NCBI GenBank assembly: GCA_901538445.1 | Contig: LR594585.1 | Location: 1,255,500-1,319,499 of the forward strand | Length of the DNA stretch: 64,000 bases | Direction of reading: 5' to 3' | From: Gemmataceae bacterium | Lineage (GTDB): Bacteria > Planctomycetota > Planctomycetia > Gemmatales > Gemmataceae | Program-made: the position numbers and the translations under genes | Notes under the pieces: model-generated | Seen by the model: the letters and a program-made list of their open reading frames with translations, nothing else | Told to the model about the DNA's origin: nothing | Database searches by the model: none | Part shown: positions 33,402 to 42,782 of the stretch, piece by piece | Numbering within the stretch: position 1 is the first letter of the stretch | Layout of the letters: each line of letters opens with the position of its first letter

Positions 33402-33770
33402 GGGTGAGTGGTGGAATGGCAGACACCGGGGACTTAGAAGGATTTGAGCCACGAGGTTGGAAACTCCCCGTGGGATGCTGTCAAACTCGGTGAAGCCCCT
33501 GCTCCGGCGAGGTAACACCGAGCTAAGCTCGTTCTTCCTGAGCCCCGGCACCGGTCGGGACTCGTGTGCCCGAACCGCCCGCTCGACGCGGGGGCGGTTC
33601 GCGAGTGAAGGGCGAGAAAGTGTAGAGACTAGACGGCAGCGGCCTACGGTGGGCACCTACGGCCAAGGTATAGTCCAGACCACGAACCCGCTCGGGGCGG
33701 CGAAAGCCGTCGTGGTACGAAAATCCCTTGCCCCGTAAGGGGCGTGCGGGTTCGAGTCCCGCCTCACCCA
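33402..33770 (+). tRNA. tRNA-Leu(UAA) interrupted by a group I intron
   Basis: Exon 1 is 33402-33435 and exon 2 is 33720-33770. Spliced, they give an acceptor stem GGGTGAG/CTCACCC with discriminator A, a D-arm GTGGAATGGCAGACAC, an anticodon stem GGGGA/TCCCT with loop CTTAAAA (anticodon UAA), a class II variable arm (CCCCGTAAGGGG) and a T-arm GCGGGTTCGAGTCCCGC. CCA is not encoded. The intron lies between U34 and A35 of the anticodon. A 16-bp terminator stem follows. Confidence 0.95.
33436..33719 (+). ncRNA. Group I self-splicing intron in tRNA-Leu(UAA)
   Basis: A 284-nt intron without an open reading frame. The guide sequence TTTGAGCC (33443-33450) pairs with the end of exon 1 (GGACTT) to give P1 with the usual U-G at the splice site. 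P4 pairs CTCGGTG (33486-33492) with CACCGAG (33516-33522). P7 pairs GACTA (33627-33631) with TAGTC (33671-33675), around the conserved GAGACTAGACGGCA. A GAAA-capped stem CGGC/GCCG (P9-like) and the terminal G at 33719 complete the core. Insertion site and core match the cyanobacterial and plastid tRNA-Leu(UAA) intron. Confidence 0.93.
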
Positions 33771-33772
33771 CA

Positions 33773-33810
33773 CGGCGAGGCCCACCCGTCGAGGCGGGTG
33801 GGCCTCGCCG
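33773..33810. terminator. Bidirectional terminator between tRNA-Leu and cytochrome gene
   Basis: A perfect 16-bp stem (33773-33788 with 33795-33810) with a 6-base loop, 3 bp after the tRNA and 4 bp from the stop of the convergent cytochrome gene. Confidence 0.85.
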
Positions 33811-33813
33811 CTT

Positions 33814-36372
33814 TCACTTCTTGAACATCGCGCTGGTGCGGTCGCCGCGCGAGAGCATGTAGGCCAGTAGGTCGAGCACCTCGTCCTCGGCGAAGGTGTC
33901 CATGAGGCCCGACGGCATCATCGACACCTTCGACGGCTTCATCACCTCGATGAGCTTCCGGTCCACCGTGACGGTCGAGCCGGGGTTCATCATGTCGGTG
34001 TTCACCATCACGTTGTCGGTGTTCAGGTTCACGATCCGGCCGATCACGATCCGCTCGTCGGCCGTGCGGATCTCGACCGCCGCGTACTGGTCGCTCACCT
34101 CCTTGCTCGGGTCCACGATCGACTCGAGCAGGTCGCGGGCGCTGAACCGGCCGGCGACGCCGGTGAGGTCCGGGCCGTTGCTCCCGCCCTCGTTGTCGAA
34201 CCGGTGGCACGCGAAGCACTTCCCGGCCGCGAACAGCTTGCGGCCGCGGTCGAAGTTGCGGCCGGCCTTCACCTTGTCCAGCGCGGCCTCGAGGTCCGCG
34301 ACCTTGTACGCCTTCACGAACGGCCGCGGCTCCTCCTCGGGCAGCTTCGCGGTCTTCGCGGTGGCGGTGAGCACCTCCTTGAACGCGGCCTTCTCTTCGT
34401 TGGTGAGCGTCGCGACCGCATCGGCCTTGATGAGCCCCAGGAACTTCGCGAAACTGCTCCCGCCCTTGTAGTTCTCGGCCTTCACGAACCAGAGGAAGTA
34501 GTCCTTCCGCAGTTCGGGCGTCCACCCGGCCTTCAGCATCCGCAGCGCGCGAACGTACTCCATCTGCTCTTCCTGCGTCGGCGCGTCCTTGAGGAGCTTG
34601 ACGCCCTTCGCGGCGGTCGCCTCGTCTTGCAGGAACACGAGCACCTGGAGCAGTTCCGCGTCCACGAACCGGCTGCCCGTCGGGAACACGGGGCTGTACT
34701 TCGCGAGCCACGCCTTCCGCTCGGCCTCCGTCGGCTGGCCGAACCGGTTCAGCACGACCTGGTACGTGCGGGCGAGGTCGGTCTTCTGCTCATCCGAGAG
34801 CTTGGCGAAGTCGATGCGGCCGAGCGCTTCGAGGAGCTTGCCGCGCAGCGCCGGGTCGCCGGTGACCTTCTTGTCCTTCGTGTGCTCCGGGCACGGTGCC
34901 GACACGCGGGCTAGCGCCAGCACCGCCGGGATCGCCTTCGCGGGGTCGGTCTCGGCGAGCGCCTTGTCGGCCCACAGCTTCGCGTCCTGGTGCTCGAGCG
35001 CGACGCGGGCCGCGAACCGGGTGAACCGGTCGGCGCTGCCGAGTTCCTTCCACGCGGCCTCCACCGCCTCCGGGCCGACCTTCGTGTGGAGCTTCTCCAA
35101 CGCGAGGCGCGCCTCACGGGCGGCGGTCGCCGCCGCGTCCGCGGCCGGTGCCGGGGCGTCCTTCGCGGAGCCGTCGGCCGTCACGCGGTACAGGCCCGAC
35201 TTCGTCTTGCGGCCGCCGATGGCGAAGTACATCGCGCCGTCGACCGGGTTGATGACGAGGTCGGTCAGCGGCAGCGGGGTGCCGGTGACGAACTCCTCGA
35301 TCTCCGCCGCGTACCCGCTCCCGGCCGGCTTGAGGTGGACGGCGTACAGCTTGCCGTAGCTCCAGTCGCAGATGTAGAAGGCGTCCTGGTACTTCTGCGG
35401 GAACTTGGCGCCGTAGCCGAAGGTCACGCCGGTCGGCGAGCCCGGCCCGATGTTGACGACCGGCGGGAGGTTGTCGACGTAGTACGCCGGGTACTTCCCC
35501 GCCCCGTTGCGCCAACCGAACTCGCTGCCGCTGGTGACGAGGCACACGCGGGTCGGCCGGTACCACGGGGTGTTGAAGTCCCACTCCATGTCGGCGTCGT
35601 AGGTGAACAGGTCGCCGGCCTTGTTGTAGGCCGCGTCGTACTGGTTCCGGAACCCGACGCTGAACAGCTCCCACGTCTTGCCGTCGGGGGTCACGTTGTA
35701 GATCGCGCCGCCCGGCCCCATCACGCCCTTCATGAACCCGTTGCCGTCCGGCACGCGGGGCAGCAGGTGGTCCTCGCCCCACACCGGCGGCACCTTCGTG
35801 GTGTCGTACTTCACCAGCTTCGTCTGGTTCCCGCACACCACGGTGAGCCGCTTGCCGTCCGGGTGGAGCATGACCGCGTGCGGGCCGTGCTCGCCGCCGC
35901 CGCCCTCGAACGCGGCCAGTTTCGTCACGGTGTCGAGCCTGTCGTCACCCTTCGACGACGTGACCTTGTACAGCCCGCTGTCTTTCCCGTTGACCACGAC
36001 GTACAGTGCGTCGAACGCCCACAAGAGCCCCTGCGCCTGGCCGATCTTGGCGGGGATCGGCTCGACCTTGGTGCCCTCGGTGGTGCCGATTGGCGGCGGG
36101 GTGACGCGGTACAGTCCGCCGTACTGGTCGCACACGATGAGCCGGCCCTTCGGGTCGGTACACATGCTGACCCACGACCCCTGCTCGGCCTTCGGCACCG
36201 AGTACAGCAGCTCGACCTTGAACCCCTTGGCGACCTTCATCGCCGCCGGGTCGGTGGCCGGCGGCTCCTTGGCGGGCGGCTTGTCCTTCGGGGCCTGCTT
36301 GGCCTGGGCGAACGCCCCGGCGGGCGCGGCGAGCGCCGCGAGGAGCGGGAGCGCGTAGCGTGCGAGATTCAT
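33814..36372 (-). CDS. Exported membrane-bound dehydrogenase-type c cytochrome (PVC heme-binding)
   Basis: An 852-residue exported protein. The signal peptide is MNLARYALPLLAALAAPAGAF. A beta-propeller of about 400 residues follows (GRLIVCDQYGGLYRV, DGNGFMKGVMGPGGAIYNVTP, SEFGWRNGAGKYPAYYVDN), then a helical HEAT-like region of about 300 residues (AAREARLALEKLHTKVGPEA). The C-terminal cytochrome c domain has KCFACH as the heme site and RDLLESIVDPSKEVSDQYAA, the planctomycete PVC heme-binding signature. The start at 36372 is preferred over an open extension to 36498. Its electron donor is unknown. Confidence 0.9.
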   Translation of the reverse strand: MNLARYALPLLAALAAPAGAFAQAKQAPKDKPPAKEPPATDPAAMKVAKGFKVELLYSVPKAEQGSWVSMCTDPKGRLIVCDQYGGLYRVTPPPIGTTEGTKVEPIPAKIGQAQGLLWAFDALYVVVNGKDSGLYKVTSSKGDDRLDTVTKLAAFEGGGGEHGPHAVMLHPDGKRLTVVCGNQTKLVKYDTTKVPPVWGEDHLLPRVPDGNGFMKGVMGPGGAIYNVTPDGKTWELFSVGFRNQYDAAYNKAGDLFTYDADMEWDFNTPWYRPTRVCLVTSGSEFGWRNGAGKYPAYYVDNLPPVVNIGPGSPTGVTFGYGAKFPQKYQDAFYICDWSYGKLYAVHLKPAGSGYAAEIEEFVTGTPLPLTDLVINPVDGAMYFAIGGRKTKSGLYRVTADGSAKDAPAPAADAAATAAREARLALEKLHTKVGPEAVEAAWKELGSADRFTRFAARVALEHQDAKLWADKALAETDPAKAIPAVLALARVSAPCPEHTKDKKVTGDPALRGKLLEALGRIDFAKLSDEQKTDLARTYQVVLNRFGQPTEAERKAWLAKYSPVFPTGSRFVDAELLQVLVFLQDEATAAKGVKLLKDAPTQEEQMEYVRALRMLKAGWTPELRKDYFLWFVKAENYKGGSSFAKFLGLIKADAVATLTNEEKAAFKEVLTATAKTAKLPEEEPRPFVKAYKVADLEAALDKVKAGRNFDRGRKLFAAGKCFACHRFDNEGGSNGPDLTGVAGRFSARDLLESIVDPSKEVSDQYAAVEIRTADERIVIGRIVNLNTDNVMVNTDMMNPGSTVTVDRKLIEVMKPSKVSMMPSGLMDTFAEDEVLDLLAYMLSRGDRTSAMFKK

Positions 36373-36579
36373 GGGTGGTTCCGGGAGGGTGAAGAGAGGT
36401 AGTATAGCCGCTCGCCGCGACCGAGTGGAGCGCCCGATCCGCGGCCGCGAACCCGGGCGGACCGCCCTCTGTCCTGGGGATGCCCCGTGAGCCCTCACCG
36501 GGTCCGGACTGATCGATCGTTCCGCCGGGTCGTAAACTATTCGACGTCGAGAATTCTCACCACCGTCTCAGGAATTGCA

Positions 36580-38208
<1,629 letters not shown>

Positions 38209-38249
38209 CCGGCGTTGTTGAACGATACCTGCGAGGGGTGGGATTTCTG

Positions 38250-38392
38250 TTCTGCCCTCCCCCCTTGTGGGTGAGGGTGGCGAGGCTCTGCGAGCCGGGT
38301 GGGGGGGAACGCGGGACGAGGGGTTAAAGCCTTCCCCCCACCCGCCGCTCGAAGACTCGCGGCGACCTCCCCCACAAGGGGGGAGGTGAAGA
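38250..38392. repeat. Long imperfect palindrome family F, copy 2
   Basis: Arms TTCTGCCCTCCCCCCTTGTG... and the inverse ending CACAAGGGGGGAGGTGAAG pair over about 60 bp with few mismatches and an inner loop of about 22 bp. It shares GAGGTCGCCGCGAG-type inner segments with copy 1 at 18977. Together with the family-B copy it fills the 38209-38548 gap, where no gene is seen. Confidence 0.78.
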
Positions 38393-38449
38393 ACCCCCGA
38401 CGACTCATCCGCCGCATCTCGCGTCGTACCAAGTCTTGTTGGTTGCTCA

Positions 38450-38520
38450 CTGTAGCCGGCCTCTGTGAGGCCGGGCCTGCGCGAGTCCCACAGGCCCGGC
38501 CTCACAGAGGCCGGCTACAG
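38450..38520. repeat. Palindromic repeat family B, copy 2
   Basis: A 71-bp palindrome bounded by CTGTAG/CTACAG, with arms nearly identical to those of 4143-4214. It lies 28 bp from the 3' end of the WD40 gene. Confidence 0.85.
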
Positions 38521-38548
38521 GACGGATACGGATCACCGCGATCCCGCG

Positions 38549-39460
38549 TCACACGTCCACGTCCCACACGACGACGTGGCCGTCGTCGCTGCCGGCGGCG
38601 CAGAGCGCGCCGTCGGGCGACACGGCCGCCACCCACACCTTCCCGACGCCCCAGTTGAACGACCGCACCTCGCGGCCGGTGTTCGCGTCCCACACGCGGG
38701 CGGTGCCGTCGAGCCCGGCGGTAAGCACGTTGCCGTCGGGGAGGAAGCCGACGCCCTTCACGGTCTTCCCGTGCCCGGGGATCAGCACGGGGCTCGCTTC
38801 GAGGTCGGCCGGCGTCCACACGACCGCACGGTGCCCGAGCACGAGTGCCATTCGCGCGTCGTCGCGGGTGAACGCGAAGCCGTTGACGCTCGCGCCCATC
38901 GGCGACTTCGGCGTCGGGTCGCGGAACTGCCGCAGCTCGGTCTCGTTCGGGATCGCGGCGGGGTGCAGGTGCAGGTACCACCCGGCGACGGCGAAGTAGT
39001 TCCCCCCGGGTGAGAAGCCGATCAGGGGCATACCGGGGTGCGCGAGCGACACCGTGCGGTCGGGCGGGCGGGGCTTGTCGCCGGTCGGGCGCGTCGGGTC
39101 GGTCCACTCCGCGAGGCCGCCGGCGGAGGTGGCGACGAGCCGCGAGCCGTCGGTCGACACGGTAATCGTGTCGGGCGTGCTGGTGTGGTTGTACAGGTCC
39201 GCGACGACCTCGCCGGTTGCGGTGTCCCAGACGCGAATGCCGCCGTACCCGCTGTTGCCCGCGAGGTGCTGACCGTCGGGGAAGAAGGCGACGCCGCACA
39301 TGTTCGTGCTGCCGCCTGCGAGCGTGCCCGCGTGCCGGCCCGTCGGCGCGTCCCACAGCCACACGGCGTTCGACGTGCCGGCGGTCGTGGCGATGCGGGT
39401 GCCGTCCGGCGAGAACGCCAGCGCCCGCACCCGCTTGTCGTGCGCCTTCCAGACGAGCAT
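38549..39460 (-). CDS. WD40 repeat protein 1
   Basis: A 303-residue cytoplasmic beta-propeller with about seven WD40 blades. Examples are HDKRVRALAFSPDGTRIATT...WLWD, GGIRVWDTATGEVVADL, GTARVWDANTGREVRSF and the last blade SDDGHVVVWDVDV. There is no signal peptide and no kinase or other fused domain. It ends with the same residues (VVVWDVDV) as the neighbouring WD40 gene, and the 3' DNA is nearly identical, so the two are probably diverged tandem duplicates. Function unknown; scaffold roles are usual. Confidence 0.88.
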   Translation of the reverse strand: MLVWKAHDKRVRALAFSPDGTRIATTAGTSNAVWLWDAPTGRHAGTLAGGSTNMCGVAFFPDGQHLAGNSGYGGIRVWDTATGEVVADLYNHTSTPDTITVSTDGSRLVATSAGGLAEWTDPTRPTGDKPRPPDRTVSLAHPGMPLIGFSPGGNYFAVAGWYLHLHPAAIPNETELRQFRDPTPKSPMGASVNGFAFTRDDARMALVLGHRAVVWTPADLEASPVLIPGHGKTVKGVGFLPDGNVLTAGLDGTARVWDANTGREVRSFNWGVGKVWVAAVSPDGALCAAGSDDGHVVVWDVDV

Positions 39461-39481
39461 CGCGACCCCTCACGCCCCTCA

Positions 39482-39556
39482 TCTTTCGAGCCACGGGGCT
39501 TGCCCCCGTGGTCTTTCGCACCGCCACCACGGGGGCAGGCCCCGTGGCTCGAAAGA
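39482..39556. repeat. Perfect 31-bp palindrome (family E) between WD40 genes
   Basis: Arms 39482-39512 and 39526-39556 (TCTTTCGAGCCACGGGGCTT...) pair with one mismatch around a 13-base loop. It occupies nearly the whole gap between the two WD40 genes. Confidence 0.85.
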
Positions 39557-39564
39557 CTCCACGC

Positions 39565-40593
39565 TCACACGTCCACGTCCCACACGACGACCTGCCCCTT
39601 CTCGCCGCCCGCGGCGCACGTCAGCCCGTCCGGCGAGAACGCAACGGAGTTGAGCTGCCCGACCTTCCAGGCGTAGCGGTGCAACACCTTCCCGGTGAGC
39701 GCGTCGAGGAACACCGCCGCGCCGTCTGATCGAGCTACGGCGAGCATGGTACCCGCGGGGTGGTACGCGAGAGCGGTTGTTTCGCCGTCGGATTCGTTTT
39801 CCCACCGAGTCGCTTTCCCCGCGAGATCCCAAAGCCCCACGCTGGTCTCGGTTCCGATCGCGAGGCTGCCTCCAGCAGAAGAGAATGAAAGCACCCGCAC
39901 CGCCGGCCCAGATTCGCGGACGAGGTCGCCGGGGTCTTCATTCGGCAACTCAAGGTAACGCTCTCCAAGCTCACTCGGCACCGACCACATGCGAATGTGC
40001 CCCCGCGGTGTCCCGTAAGCGACCGTCATGTCGTTCGGCGCGAACGCGAGGGCCGAGACCTTCTCGCGAAAGTACACGCGGCTCAGTCGGCCAAGGAAGC
40101 CCCATGACTCACGCTCATTCCACGGACTGAATTCGCGACCCAGCACTTCATTCCCGGTTGAGCTGAAGCGAAGGCAGTTGACATACGATTCACGCGGGCC
40201 AAGGGTGGGGCCATCCCCGGTACCGGTTTCGACGTTCCAGTACGAAATCTGCTGCCACTTGCCCGAGATCATGGCTGGCCACGCAAGCACAACCTGCTTC
40301 TGATTTGTCGAGAGGCTGAAGGCAGTGGGACCGTTTGGAAACGACTCGCGAGGCTCGGTCACGTCATGCTCCCCATCGGCGTCTTCCACCCATGTGCAAC
40401 CCCGGGCGCAGTCGAGGACGCGGAGTTCCCGCTGGGATTCCCAGGAGTGAGTGTTGAACCACACGATACGAGGTTCTTCGCGCGGCTCGGTTTCGGCTTG
40501 AAGTGTGCCGGGAACGCAGACCGCGAGTTCGCGGCCGCTTGGGTGAAAGGCCACGTCTTGAATGCTGCTCGTCGTCACGTTCAGGGTTCGCAC
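39565..40593 (-). CDS. WD40 repeat protein 2
   Basis: A 342-residue WD40-like propeller with weaker blades: VTTSSIQDVAFHPSGRELAV, EKVSALAFAPNDMTVAYG, PAVRVLSFSSAGGSLAIG, ETTALAYHPAGTMLAVAR, VGQLNSVAFSPDGLTCAAGG, ending QVVVWDVDV. Unlike its neighbour it has long acidic inter-blade loops. GTG 40593 with GAGG eight bases upstream is preferred to an open extension to 40653. Codon GC is lower than in neighbouring genes, suggesting faster evolution or transfer. Confidence 0.82.
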   Translation of the reverse strand: MRTLNVTTSSIQDVAFHPSGRELAVCVPGTLQAETEPREEPRIVWFNTHSWESQRELRVLDCARGCTWVEDADGEHDVTEPRESFPNGPTAFSLSTNQKQVVLAWPAMISGKWQQISYWNVETGTGDGPTLGPRESYVNCLRFSSTGNEVLGREFSPWNERESWGFLGRLSRVYFREKVSALAFAPNDMTVAYGTPRGHIRMWSVPSELGERYLELPNEDPGDLVRESGPAVRVLSFSSAGGSLAIGTETSVGLWDLAGKATRWENESDGETTALAYHPAGTMLAVARSDGAAVFLDALTGKVLHRYAWKVGQLNSVAFSPDGLTCAAGGEKGQVVVWDVDV

Positions 40594-40668
40594 GGCGTCT
40601 ACCTCAGTGGAGGAGTCCCGTAAAATACCACCACAGCCGCCGCGCTCACGCAATCACGGAAGGGTGCC

Positions 40669-41496
40669 ATGCCGCCACGAATCCTGATGTGCCCGCCGGA
40701 CCACTACGGCATCGAGTACGAGATCAACCCGTGGATGAACCGGTCGCTCGGGGCGGTCCGCGAACTCGCGTTCCGGCAGTGGAAGACGCTCCACGACACG
40801 CTCATCTCGCTCGGCGTCCAGGTCGAGACGATGACGCCGCAGCCCGGCCTCCCGGACCTCGTGTTCACCGCCAACGCCGGCCTCGTGTTCCACTCGACGT
40901 TCCTCAGCAGCCGGTTCCGGCACGAGGTGCGGGCCCGCGAGTCCCCGCACTTCGACGCGTGGTTCGCCGGGCACGGGTTCACGGTCGAACACCTCCCCGA
41001 GAACATGTTCCACGAGGGGGCCGGCGACGCGCTGTTCTGCGGCGACACGCTGTTCGCCGGCTACCGCACACGGTCCGACGCAACGGCGCACCAGTGGGTC
41101 GGCACGAAGCTCGGCGTCCGCGTGCTGCCGCTCGAACTCGTGAACACGCGATTCTACCACCTCGACACCTGCTTCTGCCCACTCGCACCCGGCGAGGCGA
41201 TCTACTTCCCCGGCGCGTTCGACGCCTACGGCCAGCGCGTGCTGACAACGCACGTCCCCAAACTCATCCCGGTCGCGGAAGAGGAGGCGTTCCGGTTCGG
41301 GTGCAACGCGGTGGTGGTGGGCAAGACGGTCGTTCACAACAGCCGCTGCCCCGAACTGGCCGCGAGCTTGACGCGAGCCGGGTACACGTCGATCGAGGTC
41401 GAGCTCGACGAATTCCTGAAGGCCGGCGGCAGCGCGAAGTGCCTCACGCTACGCCTCGACGGGGAAGAAGCGGCCGCTTGGCGTGGGAGTGTTTGA
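40669..41496 (+). CDS. Arginine dihydrolase/dimethylargininase-like guanidine hydrolase
   Basis: A 275-residue member of the guanidino-group modifying superfamily. Substrate and catalytic residues are visible: PDLVFTANAGLVF (Asp), ENMFHEGAGDALF (Glu/Asp), the general-base His in FYHLDTCFCPL and the nucleophile Cys in GGSAKCLTLRL. The short core length and the N-terminal MCPPDHYGIEYEINPWM fit the ArgZ/AgrE arginine dihydrolase (arginine to ornithine plus ammonia) and DDAH group. The exact substrate cannot be fixed by sequence alone. GGAAGG precedes the ATG. The stop codon lies in a repeat. Confidence 0.87.
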   Translation: MPPRILMCPPDHYGIEYEINPWMNRSLGAVRELAFRQWKTLHDTLISLGVQVETMTPQPGLPDLVFTANAGLVFHSTFLSSRFRHEVRARESPHFDAWFAGHGFTVEHLPENMFHEGAGDALFCGDTLFAGYRTRSDATAHQWVGTKLGVRVLPLELVNTRFYHLDTCFCPLAPGEAIYFPGAFDAYGQRVLTTHVPKLIPVAEEEAFRFGCNAVVVGKTVVHNSRCPELAASLTRAGYTSIEVELDEFLKAGGSAKCLTLRLDGEEAAAWRGSV

Positions 41497-41598
41497 GTGT
41501 TGAGAGTGTTGAAAGTGTTGGGAGTACCTCGCCCGACGCTGCGGCGGGTTGTCCGACGGCACCCAACACTCTCAACACGCAACACTCTCAACACTCCC
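41485..41598. repeat. Inverted word repeat (AGTGTTGAG, period 9) overlapping a stop codon
   Basis: The left arm 41485-41525 repeats AGTGTTGAG-type words every 9 bp. The right arm 41561-41598 is the inverse. The left arm includes the last codons (GGG AGT GTT) and the TGA of the dihydrolase gene. The right arm ends 4 bp from the stop of the convergent gene. Confidence 0.85.
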
Positions 41599-41602
41599 CC
41601 GA

Positions 41603-42658
41603 TCAGTAGTGCAGCACCACCCGCGGCGGGGGCTTGTTGCCGCGCTTTTCGAGCGGGATCGACAGGAACACGGCCACGATCGCGAGCAGGTTGCTCAGCA
41701 CCGCGGCGTCTTGCCACCCGGTCTTCTCCAGGTTGTACTTCGCGAGTTCCGTCTCCTCGCGATACGCGACCTTCTTGAGGTCGGCGGGTTTCCCAGCCGC
41801 TCCCTCGCGAAGCTTCACAAGCTCGGGGTCGTCCTGCACCATCTTGCGAATCGCCCGCTCCATGCCGAACCCGTTCAGGATCTGACTGCACACCAACACG
41901 AACGCGAGCGACGCCAGCACCCCCACCACCGGCTTCCGCCACGGCCACAGGCCGGCGATCGGCGGCACCTTCCGTGGATCAACCGCCTGAAGCCCGCGGT
42001 CGGCCCACGCCGCGACTGCGGCCGCCAGCAAGAGGAACAGGTACGGCAATAGGATCAGCCAGTCCGACGGGATGTTGTTCAACCAGGCGGTTGAGACGGG
42101 CATACTCGCCTCCAATGCGAAGTTCCGGCTCACCCACCCGCCGAGCGCCTGCCACGGGCTCTGCGAGTACACCGGGTGCCCGCCGAGGTACGACCCGATC
42201 CACCGGAAAAACGTGCAGAAGAACGCGACCGTCAGCAGCACCGCCGGCGACCACAGGATCACGTGCGGGGAGATCGTGAACCCGATCGACCGCGTGTACC
42301 CGGCGGGCGGCGTCGGGGCCGCGGTCTGGCCGGCCGCGGCGTACTGCGGCGGCGGAGCGAGTTGCACCGCGGTGACCGGCGGGGCCGGCGGCACGAACCC
42401 CGGCGGCGGGGCGGGAACGTCGGGCGTCATGCGGGGCTCCGGGGCGATCGGTGTCGGTGCGGGTGCGAGGGCCGCGGGCGTCGGCGGGGGTGGAGGTACG
42501 GGGGCCAGAGCCGGTGCGGGGTCGGGGATCACCGCCGGGTTGTACCGGGCCGGGGCGTCGAACGGCTTCATGCAGTTAGGGCACGTCACCTCGCGGCCCG
42601 CGAAGTCGTCCGCCACCGGCACCGTCTTCATGCACTTCGGGCAGATCAGCTTGATCAC
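41603..42658 (-). CDS. MJ0042-type zinc-finger membrane protein
   Basis: A 351-residue protein. The N-terminal zinc ribbon has two CxxC pairs (LICPKCMKTVPV, VTCPNCMKPFDAP), the MJ0042/family found widely in Gemmataceae. A proline/alanine-rich linker (residues 40-130) follows, then four or five membrane helices (ILWSPAVLLTVAFFCTFFRW, LILLPYLFLLLAAAVAAW, VVGVLASLAFVLVCSQIL, VLSNLLAIVAVFLSIPL). The architecture suggests a membrane protein with a cytoplasmic zinc finger. Function unknown. Confidence 0.82.
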   Translation of the reverse strand: MIKLICPKCMKTVPVADDFAGREVTCPNCMKPFDAPARYNPAVIPDPAPALAPVPPPPPTPAALAPAPTPIAPEPRMTPDVPAPPPGFVPPAPPVTAVQLAPPPQYAAAGQTAAPTPPAGYTRSIGFTISPHVILWSPAVLLTVAFFCTFFRWIGSYLGGHPVYSQSPWQALGGWVSRNFALEASMPVSTAWLNNIPSDWLILLPYLFLLLAAAVAAWADRGLQAVDPRKVPPIAGLWPWRKPVVGVLASLAFVLVCSQILNGFGMERAIRKMVQDDPELVKLREGAAGKPADLKKVAYREETELAKYNLEKTGWQDAAVLSNLLAIVAVFLSIPLEKRGNKPPPRVVLHY

Positions 42659-42678
42659 GCGCGCTCCCCGTGTGTGAA

Positions 42679-42772
42679 CCAGAGGACAGAACCTCAGAGG
42701 ACAGAAACGCAGGAAGCAAAGAAGCGCGATCTTCTCGATCTGTCCTCTGTCTTCTGACGTTCTGTCCTCTGG
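42679..42772. repeat. Inverted heptad-like repeat (word CAGAGGA)
   Basis: The left arm 42679-42715 alternates CAGAGGA and CAGAACC/CAGAAAC. The right arm 42740-42772 is the inverse (TCCTCTG). It spans the gap between the zinc-finger gene and nnrD and ends 11 bp from the nnrD stop. The same word recurs at 63890-64000. Confidence 0.82.
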
Positions 42773-42782
42773 TCTTTCAGTG

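Noticed and set aside
33457..33771. Open frames on both strands over 33457-33771
   Set aside because: They lie within the tRNA-Leu group I intron and its exons. The RNA structure explains the region and the predicted peptides have no family features.
40619..40626. TAAAAT as a promoter -10 for the dihydrolase gene
   Set aside because: No acceptable -35 at 16-18 bp, so the match is too weak to list as a promoter.
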